64,000 nucleotides of DNA from Ursus arctos (taxonomy: Eukaryota > Chordata > Mammalia > Carnivora > Ursidae). The stretch lies in assembly GCF_023065955.2 (NCBI RefSeq), contig NC_079873.1, positions 96,820,128 to 96,884,127 of the forward strand. Direction: 5' to 3'. Below the pieces are notes generated by a model. The model was not told the origin of the DNA. It saw only the letters and a program-made list of their open reading frames with translations, and did not search any database. A program made the position numbers and the translations under genes. Positions 11,794 to 23,714 of this stretch are shown here, piece after piece (the first letter of the stretch is position 1; every line of letters starts with the position of its first letter).

Positions 11794-12744
11794 AATGATA
11801 TTTTGCTTTATAGTCTCTCTTTGAAAATCAGAAATCCCTAAAGGGTGAATAGGGAGGTATTTTATTAAACTAGAATGTTTGATGAATCAAGGCACCCCAC
11901 TCCCAACTGCGTAGGACAAAATCTGTAGGCTTGTGGGTGTTTGCAACTCCATCTAACCGGAGAAAAAGAATCAAATGGAGATTGGTAGTTCTCACGTCAC
12001 AAACAAGTGTCATAGCTCCAAAAAGGGTTCCCAGGGCAAACCAAACATCACTGTGTCACTTATCATCACAGCCACACTCCTGAGTCAATCTGGAAAAGAC
12101 ACCCCAAGGTTTTGGACACCAAACCCCAAACAGGTCATACAGATGCTGCTTCTTTTCATTATAGTCTCACCTTATTTCACCTTATTTCTTGTTCAACTGT
12201 TGCCCATAATCTGTACAGAAAACATTTCATCTTTGTTTGTGGTGCTTCGGGGTTGGGCTGTCAAACCAGCTCTATGGCAGAAAGCCAAATTAAATATCTC
12301 ACTTTTTTTGTTATTACAAATAAGGAAGCTGAGGATTAGTTAATCAAAATTCTCAGGGAATGGACTGTTCTAATTAGCAGAATCTTCTGATAAACTGTTG
12401 AGCTAAAATTAGAAGACTATTGAAACAACCCATTTAGTTTGGTCTATTTTGGGCAAATCTTCTAAAATGTCTGGTTTCATGTCCCTGCCTTGAAAATACC
12501 ATTGAATCTTTGGTATTCGAGGCTCTGGCAGGGCTTTGGAGTTCTCGATCTTACATTCTCGATGTCCAGGGGGAGAAATGAAGACAGATACAGCACCGAC
12601 AGAGACTGAACTCAGGACACAACTTTGGTGGCATCTCCGGTTTCAGAGATTGATTGTCTATTGTCTCTTAAATCAAAGGCATACGGAGAGAACAGTGCTG
12701 TTGAGTGACGGTTCTGGTTAAAATTTAATGTGACAATACCTTCA
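11794..12744. other. Unique intronic sequence
   Basis: No repeat recognised. Two overlapping frames at 11975-12343 (122 codons) and 12112-12339 have no homology or splice signals. Confidence 0.45.
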
Positions 12745-12925
12745 ACTTGTCCATACATGGTCACACTTAGATCTTATTTGATCTTCATTTCACTCTTGGG
12801 AGTCAGATTCCTCACTTTTTAACTGAGGCCTGGAGATGCTAAGGGGCTTGCCCAAGGCTGAGACCACTCCAAGTGTCTGGAGTCTCCATCTCGTGTCCTT
12901 TCATGAGAAAGCCCACTGTGATACC
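12745..12925 (-). repeat. MIR SINE, degraded
   Basis: ctttttaactgaggcctgga and aaggggcttgcccaaggctg match the complement of the MIR core; the head is poorly preserved. Confidence 0.5.
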
Positions 12926-13302
12926 CATGGTGATTCTAATTTTCCTGTATTTGTGTTGACTTCCTCCCCGCCCAGGCCACACTGGGTTCAGCTAATCCCA
13001 CCACAGTAAGAGAAATGTCTGAGTGTGTGCTCAACTTTTGTAGCACTCAGAATACCTTAGGTGAAAATCATGGCTAATGTAATGGCAGTTGCCATGATAA
13101 TAGTGTCCTTAAGCACCCCAGTTGAGAATTATTTATTTTGCATAATATGATCTTGGTGTACTAAATGCACATTTGCATCCTTGTGTTGAGGACACTTGTC
13201 TGTGGCATCACTGTCTGGGGGGATGAATTTTTTCCAGAAAGATTTTGGTGTTTCCCGAGATGCACTGCTGAACTTCTGAATAGCCAGAGAATGCTAATGT
13301 TT

Positions 13303-14736
13303 CTTTGTTTGTTTGTTTTTGTTTTAGCCATTCTGACAGGTGTGAGGTGGTATCTCAACAGGGTTTTGATTTGTATTTCCCTGATGAGTGATGTTGAGCA
13401 TCTTTTCATGTGTCTGTTGGCCATCTGGGTGTCTTCTTTGGAAAAGTGTCTATTCATGTCTTCTGCCCATTTCTTAACTGGACTATTTGGGTTTGGGGTG
13501 TTGAGTTTGATAAGTTGTTTATAGACTTTGGATGCTAACCCTTTATCAGATATGTCATTTGCAAGTATCTTCTCCCATTCTGTAGGCTGCCTTTTAGTTT
13601 TGTTGATTGTTTCCTTTGCTGTGCAGAAGCTTTTTAATTTGATGGAGTCCTAATAGTTCAGTTTTGTTTTTGTTTCCCTTCCTTTTAGAGACGTGTCTAG
13701 TAAAAAGTTGCTATGGCCGAGGTCAAAGAGGTTGCAGCCTGTCTTTTCCTCTAGGATTTTGATGGTTTTCTGTCTCACATTTAGGTATTTTATCCATTTT
13801 GAATTTATTTTGGTGTGTGGTGTAAGAAAGTGGTCCAGTTTCATTCTTCTGCGTGTCGCTGTCCAGTTTTCCCAACACCATTTTTTGAAGAGACTATCTT
13901 TTTTCCATTGGATATTCTTCCCTGCTTTGTCAAAGATTAGTTGACCATGTAGTTGTGGGTCCATTTCTGGGTTCTCTATTCTCTATTGATCTATGTATCT
14001 GTTTTTGTGCCAGTACCATACTGTCTTGATGACTACAGCTTTGTAATATAGCTTGAAACCTGGAATCACGATGCCTCCTGCTTTGCTTTTCTTTTTCAGG
14101 ATTGTTTTGGCTATTCGGGGTCTTTGGTGGTTCCATACAAATTTTAGGATTGTTTGTTCTAGCTCTGTGAAAAATGCTGGTGGTATTTTGATAGGAAGTG
14201 CATTGTATGTATAGATTGCTTTGGGTAGTATAGACATTTTAACAATGTTTGTTCTTCCATACCATGAGCTTGGGATGCTTTTCCATTTCTTTGTGTCTTC
14301 TTCAGTTTCTTTCATAAGTGTTCTATAGTTTTCAGGGTAGAGATCTTTTACCTCTTTGGTTAGGTTTATGCCTAGGTATCTTATGGGTTTTGGTGCAATT
14401 GCAAATGAGATTGATTTTTTTATTTCTGTTTCTGCTGCTTTGTTATTGGCTTATAGAAATGCAACAGATTTCTGCAGATTGATTTTATAGCCTACAACTT
14501 TACTGAATTCATGTATTAGTTCTAGCAATTTTTTGGTGGAGTCTTTCGGGTTTTCTACATAGAGTATCATGTCATCTGCAAATAGTGAAAGTTTAACTTC
14601 TTCCTTGCCAATTTGGATGCCTTTTATTTCTCTTTGTTGTCTGATTGCTGACGCTAAGACTTCCAGTACTATGTTAAATAGTAATGATGACAGTGGACAT
14701 CCTTGTCTTGTTCGTCGCCATAGGGGAAAGGCTCTC
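13303..14736 (-). mobile_element. L1 LINE fragment of ORF2 with internal A-tail and target-site duplication
   Basis: 1.43 kb of L1 ORF2 on the minus strand. The left edge is a T/G-rich tail (complement of an A-rich tail) joined directly to ORF2 sequence (ccattctgacaggtgtgagg), so there is no 3' UTR. Flanks are a 17-bp duplication, agagaatgctaatgttt at 13286-13302 and agagagtgctaatgttt at 14737-14753, with one mismatch. Minus frames at 13983-14315 (110 codons; [34 protein letters not shown]) and 13650-13964 (104 codons) are ORF2p C-terminal pieces broken by stops and frameshifts. Confidence 0.92.
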
Positions 14737-14753
14737 AGAGAGTGCTAATGTTT

Positions 14754-15347
14754 GAAACAAAGGGAGAATGTGTGATCTGAGATTTCTTGTATGTTTTTTA
14801 GGTAATAAAAATAAATCATCTCCATTGATCTTCAATCTTACGAAGTTGGTAGAACAGGTGTCATGGTCCCATTTTGCAGAAGTGGGTCCTGAGGTTCAGC
14901 TTGGTTGCTATGGTGACCTCAACCTGAAGACACAAATTGTTTCTCCTACGTGCTTATCAAAGCTCACTTTCCATCAGAATGCCCCAGCAGTTTGTTACAA
15001 ATACAGCTTCCCCAGATCCATCCCAGGCATACTAAATCAGACTTTCCAGGGATAAGATTCTGTTTATATATATATATTTTTTTACATATGTATTTACATA
15101 TATATATACATATGTAAAATTGCCTGCCCTATCAACCTCACAAGATTATTAAAATCAACTGATATCATTTTAATTTTATTACTAAAAATGAAGGACTTAA
15201 GATACTAGAGAATGGCAGCTGCTTAGAGGCACAATTTCGCGATCGTACTCTTGTGATCAACACCATACCCCATGTTAGAGGTGGACACACAAGATGCAAA
15301 AGACTAGGACTTTTGCCTTGGGGAGTTTACAAGGTAGTTGTGAAGTC
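14754..15347. other. Unique intronic sequence
   Basis: No exon recognised. Contains the AT-rich hairpin listed at 15081-15118. Confidence 0.45.
15081..15118. repeat. Perfect 12-bp AT-rich inverted repeat
   Basis: tttacatatgta at 15081-15092 and tacatatgtaaa at 15107-15118 are perfect complements separated by 14 bases of TA-rich sequence; a cruciform or RNA hairpin is possible. Confidence 0.7.
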
Positions 15348-15536
15348 AATGTTTCCCAAATTCTAGCATGCATCAGAATCATCTGAAGGGCTTTTTAAAC
15401 ACTAATTCCTGGGCTCTAGCCTCCAAGTTTCTGCCTTGATAGGTCTAGTGATGGAGGCCAATAATCTGCATTTTTAACAGGTTCCCAGGTGATATTGAAG
15501 CGCCTAGTCCCAGGGCCATACTTTTTAGAACACTAG
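15348..15536 (-). mobile_element. MER5-type hAT-Charlie relic
   Basis: gcatgcatcagaatcatctg near one end and gcatttttaacaggttccca near the other follow the MER5A plan of near-palindromic ends (tttcccaaattcta at the start, ttttagaacact at the close). Confidence 0.7.
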
Positions 15537-15562
15537 CCTAGGTATCATCTTATTTACTTATT

Positions 15563-15781
15563 TTTAAAAGATTGATTCATTTATTTTAGGGAGAGAGAGC
15601 GCATGCAAGTGCACAAGCAGGGGTAGGAATAGAGGGAGATGGAAAGGGAGGAAGAATCTCAAGCAGATTCCCTGCTGAGCGCAGAGCCCAAGGTGGGGCT
15701 CGATCTCACGATCCTGAGATCACAACCTGAGCCGAAATGAAGAGTTGGGCACTTAACCGATTGAGCCACCCAGGCACCCCT
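15563..15781 (-). mobile_element. CAN-SINE
   Basis: The complement of the SINE from the tail (aaaagattgattcatttatt) to ttgagccacccaggcacccc. Forms a head-to-head pair with the copy at 15837. Confidence 0.93.
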
Positions 15782-15836
15782 GAAATACCTCTTTTAAATC
15801 CTAAGACAGCCATAATATTTAAAATGATGCCTAGTG

Positions 15837-16053
15837 GGACCCTTGGGTGGCTCAGTCAGTAAGCATCCGACTTTTGATTTCAGCTCAGGTCAGGATCTCA
15901 GGGTTGTAATCTCAGGGTCATGATATCAAGCCCTGCATTGGGCTCTGCGCTCAGCGGGGAGTCTGCTGGAGAGTCTCTCTCTCTCCCTCTGCCCCTCCCC
16001 ACCGCAGTCTCTCTTTCTCTCTCTAAAATAAGTAAATAAATCTTTAAAAAAAA
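15837..16053 (+). mobile_element. CAN-SINE
   Basis: Starts gggacccttgggtggctcag, has ggtcatgatatcaagccctg in the B-box region, a CT-rich tract and a taaataaatctttaaaa tail. Its head lies 55 bp from the head of the preceding minus-strand copy. Confidence 0.93.
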
Positions 16054-16375
16054 TGGAAGAGATAGTTCAGAATATATGTGTGAAAGAAAATTAAATAAAA
16101 GAAAACAAAATACCTGTCCTGTTCTTGCTGTCCTCCTCTTTCCCCTACCCGCCCACACAGGGTCACGCATCCTTGCACCTCGGTCACAGAAAGCCATCTT
16201 CCTGACCTGTGAAAGACAATGCCATTTTCTTACCACAAATGCACTGGCCAGCACCATTTCTAGCAAAAACTTTTGCTTCTTTCACGCCCTGGTTTCTCTA
16301 GAAATAGAAGAGCCCCCTGCTTTGGAGTCTGGAGGGAAGCAGCCGAGAGAACGGTCTCTCTCCCCACTGCAGAAG

Positions 16376-16556
16376 GCAGTGCTTCTCAAAGTCTAATTCC
16401 CCAAATGAACAGTGGCAGACTGGCCCGGGGTATTTATTAAGAACGTAAACCTTGTGAATCAGAATTTCCAGAAGTGAGATGGGAACGTGGGTGCTTCAGG
16501 TGCTTAAGTGCTTCAGGTTATTGGTGTTTCTGGTAGACCCTAAATTGGAGAACCCC
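16376..16556. mobile_element. Probable hAT-Charlie (MER5-like) relic
   Basis: cagtgcttctcaaagtctaa at one end and aaattggagaacccctagag at the other resemble the paired ends of MER5-type elements. The interior is diverged and the family is uncertain. Confidence 0.45.
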
Positions 16557-18083
16557 TAGAGGAAGGATTTACCAAATGTTAGGTTTAGTAAGGACCTTAG
16601 GAAGTCTCATTTCTCTTAACAGACCACCACTCCCCCTTTCGTGGATCCACATGTCCCACAAGAAACCTCAAGAGAGAGAGATTAGGAGAGACACCAGGCT
16701 CCTCCCTCCTCTTTCACCCTTCCACATGACACCCCCGCCTTCCTCCCCCTCCCCCCACAAACAATATGAATCCATTTGCCTAGAACATTTCTCAGGTTGC
16801 TTAAAGCACACATACCTAAGTCCCTGACAAATTCCTCCCAGTGAGGAAAAGATTTGGTTTTTTTTAAGATGCTTTTATTTTATTTTATGTTTATACCTTC
16901 TCTCTCTTTAAATTTTTATCTCCCAGCTTCTTTATGACACATTCTGGAGATGTTTCAAAGCTATTTATATTCCATACTGACTTTAGTCTTTTTAATGTTC
17001 TGAGAAATGCCATAGCTTATATTGAAATGATGCACTAAGATACAAGAGAAAAAGGGGGGTGGTGGTGGTGAGGAAAGTACCTGAGAGCAGGGTCAATGAG
17101 AAAGGTAGTCAGACACAAAGGTTGGAACTCTCCTGCCACGGCACTGAAATATTGTCAGTTCATTACTTGGCAGGCTCCTCTTTCTATCTTTCAAGAGTGG
17201 GGAAGATCTCGGAAGTCTGATGAAATGCAATCCTTTCCCTTGCTGTGGCAACTATAAGTCTGCCAGTGTTTTTGCTTTTTGGTTCACTGTCCAGTTAGAG
17301 CAAGTATATATTTTGTGTCTCCTGGCAAGTCACTATATCACTTTTGTTTATTTTCATTATGGGCTCCTCAATACAATTCCACACGCAGTGGATTAACTAA
17401 CGAAGGTCAGAAAACACCACAGGGACATAGGTTGCTAGAACACAGAGACAGAGAACCAAGCAAGTGAGTCTTCTGCATGGGAGGGGCACCCAGCACGTGC
17501 AATTCATCAATGCTCAGCTTTAATGAGCTTCTAAATTCTGTTTCTCTTGCTCCCTCTCTTCAAGGGAGTATGAGTGTGAGGGAGTTTGTCTGAAAAAATG
17601 TGTTTGCATTAGACATCATAATCATGTTCTCAATTTATACAGCACAGTAACTTTTACAATTCTGCAGAAGATCATATTCAGTGCTTTTTTTTTTTTTTTT
17701 GCATTACTTTTCGGGATCATGCAAATGTTACTGACAACTAAATAAAATCTGTGAAAGGAATAAAAAGTCATCCCCACAATAGTTCCAAATAGAGCCAGAC
17801 CTTTTGAAGGTGACTGCTTCCAACATGGCGTTGATGGACACCCAAAATCCTTCTTTGCCTAAAAGTGTGTCCTTTGATGTCAAAACCCAGTTGTTGGAAT
17901 GGAAGGAGCCACCCTTGGAGGCTGTTTGGAGAACTCTGCTAGGAGACAAAGCTTTGACACACAGGCATTTATTCATTTAGCTCCTATCACCTCACCAGGC
18001 CCTGAGGAAGTACAACACAGAACAGGTTATGCTTTGGTTTTTATTGGTGGTGGTGGATGGAAGTCAGGAAAGACCTGAAACTT
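16557..18083. other. Unique intronic sequence with a T16 run
   Basis: Nothing recognised apart from a run of 16 thymines at 17685-17700 and a GGT-rich patch at 17057-17071. Minus frame 17728-17976 (82 codons) is unsupported. Confidence 0.45.
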
Positions 18084-18160
18084 TTCTCGAGTCGCATTCT
18101 GTGGGTAGTTTTGCCAGCCTGCAGAAAGGTTAATTATGAGGAGTCTATGCACTGTACTGG
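18084..18160 (+). repeat. Left arm of an unidentified inverted repeat
   Basis: This 77-bp segment is matched in inverted orientation at 19583-19665. The core 18097-18135 (39 bp, beginning ttctgtgggtagttttgcca) is identical to the complement of 19614-19652. Outside the core identity falls with small gaps and stops at both ends. I do not recognise the family. Confidence 0.85.
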
Positions 18161-18255
18161 ACAGCAGCTGACTTGGGTGAAGTGCCCTAGTGAGACACGC
18201 CAGGAGCTAACTTTAAGGTCCTGGAAACCCGGTGGCAGGGAGATATGTATCTATT

Positions 18256-18755
18256 AGGATCATGTGAGGCTGCAAGTAACAAAATCCTGACCAGCAGCAG
18301 TTTAAACAAATAGGGCTTTTCAAAATATGTACCAGAAGCCTCCAAGTAGGTAGTTGTAGGCTGATTCCGCTGTTCGAGAATGCCATCGAAGACCTAGGTT
18401 CTTCCTCTCTGTTTCACCATCCTTAGCATGCTGGCTTTCACCTTCATGGTTGTTACCTCATGGTCACAAGATGGCTGAGACATCAGTGCTCAAAAGAGGC
18501 AGGAAGATGAAGAAAGGGCGGTACCAACCACATCTATCACCTTTTACCCGGAAAAAAAATCTTTGCCAGTTTCCCCAATAGGCTTCCATTTACATCTCCT
18601 TGGCTAGCACGATATACGTGCCCCACCCACTCAACACCAGTTGCAAGGGAGACTGGGAAAGGGAGTATTTAGCTGGGCACATTGCCACCTTAAACAAAAC
18701 CAGGATTATGTTAGCAAAGAAGAGGGAAATTGATCTTGGGTAGACAACAAACAGT
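18256..18755. repeat. Ancient interspersed repeat, possibly L1M-type 3' UTR
   Basis: Several phrases recall a mammalian repeat family I have seen but cannot name with certainty: ctgattccgctgttcgagaa, gttacctcatggtcacaaga, gtgccccacccactcaacac and attatgttagcaaagaagag. Probably the 3' region of an old L1. Confidence 0.4.
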
Positions 18756-18791
18756 GCCTGCCAAAGACCAAAGGAGAGCTCGGGCCGCTCA

Positions 18792-18860
18792 TTCAGTTCA
18801 GCGAATCCTCACTGGGCACCTACTAGGTGCCAAACACTGTGCCATGTGCTTTGACATCTG
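18792..18860 (-). repeat. MIR SINE fragment
   Basis: ctcactgggcacctactagg and tgccaaacactgtgccatgt match the complement of the MIR 3' region. Confidence 0.45.
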
Positions 18861-19582
18861 GCTTTTGCCTCAGGCTATCCAGAATTCAAAGAATGAAGCT
18901 TCTTCACTGGGGAAAATTACCAAAACGAGCATCTAGCTGTGTGTGTCAGGTTTTATTTTGTTCCTCCCACCAAGCCGCCCTGAGCTTTGAGAATGTAATT
19001 TCATCTAATCTTTCAGATACTTTGGGGCAGAGACTCAAACATCAGCTAACCCGCTCCAGATATGGACCTTCACAAAGAAAGGCCTTTGAATTTTAGCTAT
19101 CAGGGTCATTTTTAAAAACCGTGCATCGGAGTTATTTTATGCATGCAAATCCCTTTCTGCTTTTTAATTGGATTTGTGCCTGGATGTACTGCAAATTGCT
19201 TTTGACGACGGGATGCAGAATAGGTTCCAGCTACGGACAGCAGCACAATGGCCTCCCTACCTTTATTCCCATACAGCCCCCAATCTCATCCTACTTGCTG
19301 ACCAGTCAGTACAAAGGACTTCTTATAACCCAAAACAAGCTTTGAAGCCCTCTACCCTGCAAAATAGCAAAGGCAAAATGATTAAGAGCTCCAGGATGAT
19401 TTCTGGGAATTCTCTCTCCAAGGAAAGATGCATGAATGGCTCCCAGGAAAGAAAGGATCTTTGCTGCTTTGATGTGGATGGGGCCAGCCACATATTCCCT
19501 GGAGTTTGAAACCCGAGTTCTGTAACATTTTGTTTTCAGGAAAGGCCGAATGGAAAAGGACTTTGGGGAGGTCTGGGAGTGG
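18861..19582. other. Unique intronic sequence between the inverted-repeat arms
   Basis: No repeat recognised. Several 65-113-codon frames on both strands lack support; one minus frame (19306-19638) runs into the right arm. Confidence 0.4.
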
Positions 19583-19665
19583 CCAGTAGGATCAGAATGC
19601 ATAGACTCTTCAAAATTAACCTTTCTGCAGGCTGGCAAAACTACCCACAGAACGTGATTTGAGAA
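19583..19665 (-). repeat. Right arm of an unidentified inverted repeat
   Basis: Complement of the arm at 18084-18160, with 19614-19652 identical in complement to 18097-18135. Differences outside the core include CpG-type changes, suggesting the two copies were once more alike. Confidence 0.85.
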
Positions 19666-20424
19666 GGAACTTCTTGCCCACAGATTTTTTTCCCTTGGCC
19701 TGTCAGAGTGAAAGTCCCATTAATGTTGTTTCTTAAGGGCCTTCTGGTGACAGGTGCATTCCATTCCCAGGGGAGGATGACATGCTATATGGTATTAGTT
19801 TATTTGGTTGACCCAACATCACCTGGATGAGATCAGGGCCAAGTTACGGTACATGAAATGGGCATTTTTTTTTGAGGGATAGGAAAGGGATGGTTTGTGG
19901 TTTAGGGCCCAGGCAGAACTAAGTAAGCGGTCCTCAGAGGAAGTCCAAGGTAGGCAAGGAAGAGCAGGGGGCCACTGGGCTCCTGAGAGAGGAGCGGGAG
20001 AGTAGCAGTGTCTTATAGATACTTATAGACAGTATCTGATAAATCTTTATCATCAAAGATTCCATGAAACAATTTAAGGAGGAGGATATGGCTGATGGAA
20101 GGACAGAACATCTGTGAATTAAATGGAAGTCTTCATATCTACTCTGTACCATCTAGGGCATACTCTGTACTTTCGCTTGCCCATACCTGGTAGGAAACCC
20201 TGCCCGCCATAACTTCTCCATAGATCAGAGGCATTGGAATTGGCAGGGTGGGGAGAGGGTGATAATAACTCACAGAGCAGGGTAAATAGAATTGGGTATG
20301 GAAGGGACACAGGAAGGAGAATAGAAGAAGCAGTTGAAGGCAGAAGCAGAAGGGAGATGAGATGTGAAGACGTAAAGGGAAAACACAGGGAAAAAAGATG
20401 TTGCCTATTCAAATAACAGCAACA
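19666..20424. other. Unique intronic sequence
   Basis: No repeat or exon recognised; purine-rich at 20235-20400. Confidence 0.4.
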
Positions 20425-20580
20425 AAAATAATTATAATAGCTAACACACTAGGGCCAAGCCCTGTGGGAGGCACCACATATGCATGAACTCACTGAATTT
20501 TTACAATGATCCTATGAAGTAGATTTATTATTATTATCCCATTTTACAGACTAAGAAACGGAGGTACAGAGTTCATGTCA
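20425..20580 (-). repeat. MIR SINE
   Basis: aataattataatagctaaca and tattatcccattttacagac, followed by taagaaacggaggtacagag, follow the MIR complement. Confidence 0.7.
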
Positions 20581-20741
20581 AAATTTGATATTTGTAAAGC
20601 AGGGACAAGCAATGAAGAAACTGAGTCCTGATATCAACTGATCTCTAAACTTTTCAGTTACTTAAGCCAATGATGCCTTCTTTAAAGGCAGTTTCAGTCA
20701 GGTTTCTGCCCCTCATAACCCAAAGAGCCCTCACTAATAAT

Positions 20742-20935
20742 TTAAGAAACGACAACACCTACTGGCTGCTTATTATGGACAAGGCACTGAGTTAAGCACT
20801 TCATATACATTATTTTATTTAATCCTGACAAATAACTTACCCAGAGTTACGCAGCTAATAGGAAGCAGAGCTGAGAAATAAAGTCCTACAGTCTGATTCC
20901 GGACTCTGTGCTCATAAGCTATGGCGGACAAACAG
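20742..20935 (-). repeat. MIR SINE
   Basis: gcttattatggacaaggcac, acattattttatttaatcct and gttacgcagctaataggaag follow the MIR complement, with the central block deleted. Confidence 0.7.
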
Positions 20936-22824
20936 ACTCATAGAAGAGAATGTTCCAGTCAGCAGTGAATAGCAGAAACTGAAGGCAGCTGAATTCCAAG
21001 GGTTCCCTTTAGTGGGTAACCTGCTAAAGTTGTAGCCACCCTCTCACAGTTGTAAGAAATCAGCCGCTACGCAGGTGAGCATCTGCTAGGAGGCTCCTCC
21101 ATCTTGGGAAGCTGTTACTTCTGGTGCCTTGCAGCCTTGTCTCTCCAGTGAGGAGTCACTTGGCACTAACAGAAGTGAGTTCTAGGATCTGCTGTGCCCA
21201 AGAGACTCCCTTCCACACAGGAAAAGGAAGAGGCCATGTTGAAGGCAGGCATCTATCTGTGTGGCTATGGCTGGGAATACTTCCTGGAAGAGAAGCCCAG
21301 CAGTGTCACGCTCTGGGAAGCACCATCCTGAAAAGATTCAGGAATCTTACATGCCTGCAGCCTCTCCCTGTACTGGGGCCTGGCACCATCCTTAGGGCCT
21401 TCAGTCAGTCCCTATGAGCATTCCTTCTTCTACAAGGACCCTACAATGAATTGCTGTAGCTTCACTGCAGAGGAAGGAATTTGTGTGAATGTTTTTAGTG
21501 TTTTTGCTGTTTGATGTTTAATGCACATGAAAGCCTCTCTTCTGAGAACAAATATGGGCCAAAGAATGATAGCCTATTCAACTGGGATTCAAATGGTTAA
21601 AGACTACGCATGGCTTTCATTGTTTTTATAACTATTAGGTGGCTCCCTTGATAATTCCCAGCTGATTTATATCTTGGTCTCTATTTCTGCATAGACACCA
21701 TAAAAAATGCTATGTTAAATAATTTCATATTAAAAACAAAACCAGAACTTAATCTTCACTTAAGAGGCAAACAATAATTTTTATCAGCCTTTGCAAATGG
21801 GCCTTGCTTCCCATTCATTAAATGTCTATAAATGTTTGCTAGTTCTTAGAGGTTGAATGATTAAAAGGATAGGAGAGACATGAATTTTAAAAAATCAATC
21901 ACTGTTTGTAGCTCTATTCCCAAATATATCCTGCATGGCACAGTAGATCTTCTCCGTGCGACTAGTTAATAACAAGCATTCTGCATATTTTATAATTATG
22001 TGCACTGCCGGCAGAGTGTAGTCGGATTTATTGTACATTTGAGTCCCAGGAATCAGAGCCGTGCCTTACAGCACCTATCATAACAAATGGCATGGAGGGT
22101 TCTTTATATCGCAGGATGCTGAGTTGGATACTTAAATCGCATACCCAGGAAGTGTTCTGAGTTATGGTCACCCAGCAAGAGGGGCACCATCCAAAGCACA
22201 CTGTGATTTAAGTGTCGTGGCCCATAGCTGGAGCCAGACACTCGCTGAGTCAGAATTAGGATCTATAAGAAAGGGAATGAATAATCGTTGCAATAAAACC
22301 CAAGTCGACCGGGAGCAGATTGATCAGAAACATTTATTAGTTCTGATTGGGGTTTTGGCACACTCCGATATTTAGATGTAAGAGGCAAATGGCACACAGA
22401 CACACACAAGGCTCATGTTACAATTTTTTTCAGTGAAGGACACATTTGGTGGAAGTGTGGGACAGGGTCCAACCTCCTAACCGTCTTTTCTACCTCCATT
22501 CTTAAAAATGTTCGTATGTGTCACTAAGATAAATGATATGTGGGAAGAGACTCTTTCTCTGGCGGAAAAGGTATTCTGTGAGTGGAACGGTGTTTCTCCC
22601 ACTCCCACTTAGAATGAAGGGAGAATGATCTTTGGTTTTCCATTATATATCTGGGAGGTTTGAAGAACAAGTTTTGATCTAATGTGTGCAAAATAGTTGC
22701 TCATGCTACCTTGACTTTGTAACATCACTTTTGCTTGTCAACCTTCGGTTCTCAGATAATGTCTTTGGGTGTGACTGCTAGGACTGCGGTGCTTCCCTCT
22801 ACTTCGGGGGGCTTGGAGAGGTGG
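20936..22824. other. Repeat-free AT-rich intronic stretch
   Basis: Nearly 1.9 kb with no transposon I can recognise, AT-rich from about 21480. The ORF at 21124-21417 (97 codons) has no support. It is a candidate for conserved non-coding sequence, which cannot be tested from one genome. Confidence 0.4.
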
Positions 22825-22930
22825 GGCAACTTATCAGAGGTCCCACACCCAGATCAACAGAAGACACAGACTAGATGGCAGGTCTCCTGACTTCCGGCCC
22901 AGTGTTCTTACTATCGAACTGTGTTACCCG
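22825..22930 (-). repeat. MIR SINE fragment
   Basis: acttatcagaggtcccacac, then gatggcaggtctcctgactt and ccagtgttcttactatcgaa, matches the head complement of MIR. Confidence 0.5.
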
Positions 22931-23714
22931 TAGCCTGTGCCGCAACCCCCCCACCTCCGGTTCATTTACTTTGAGAAGAGTCTGTAAATAAATGTCTAGG
23001 ATGTTGCTTACCCCATGCTCATGAATCAAACCGGTTCATCTCCCCGCTCCTGTTACCAGCACTCTCCCCATCCCCCACCCTACTTCCACAAGCCATTTAA
23101 AAACCTACGTACATCTCCTGCTACTATTCAAGAGGCTGAAATATCAAGATCATCTAACTGGGGCTTGAGATAAATTACACTATGTTCCCTCAGAAATTAC
23201 TTTGACACAAATAATTACTCCAATGATAAATGGTGGAAAATACAGTGCTAAGTACAATCAGCAAATCTAAATGGCCTTAATCGGCATTACTAATTCTTGC
23301 ACACAAATAAATAATTATACTCCTCTCCTTCCAGATTTCAATTTTGGACATGCAAAGTCCACTTAGTTCACTGAAGCAGAAAGCAGAAGGCTTTACCGAA
23401 GCTGACAATCCACATGGCAACGTGTAGCCTACTCCACCTTAAATCCATCTTCACGCTGCCCGCAGTGACTGTTAGCACAAAGCTCCGCATGTAGTAGGGT
23501 TTTTATGAGGGCTTGTTAAATGAATGGCTGCTCATGGCCAGTCTCATATTTCCATACTATTGTTTACTCCGTGAGAATAAAACGCCTGATTTCACCTTCC
23601 GTTCTGATATGTAAGCCCTCATATGCCTTAGTTTATTAAACGGATTCAAGTCTGCCTCTCCCAAAACATACCAATTCTGGAAAAGTCCCTAAAGATGCTG
23701 TACCCTATAACCTT
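22931..23714. other. Unique intronic sequence
   Basis: No exon or repeat recognised. Confidence 0.4.

Noticed and set aside
13165..13524. 119-codon + strand ORF with a membrane-like composition
   Set aside because: Antisense reading of L1 ORF2, whose complement is T-rich and looks hydrophobic.
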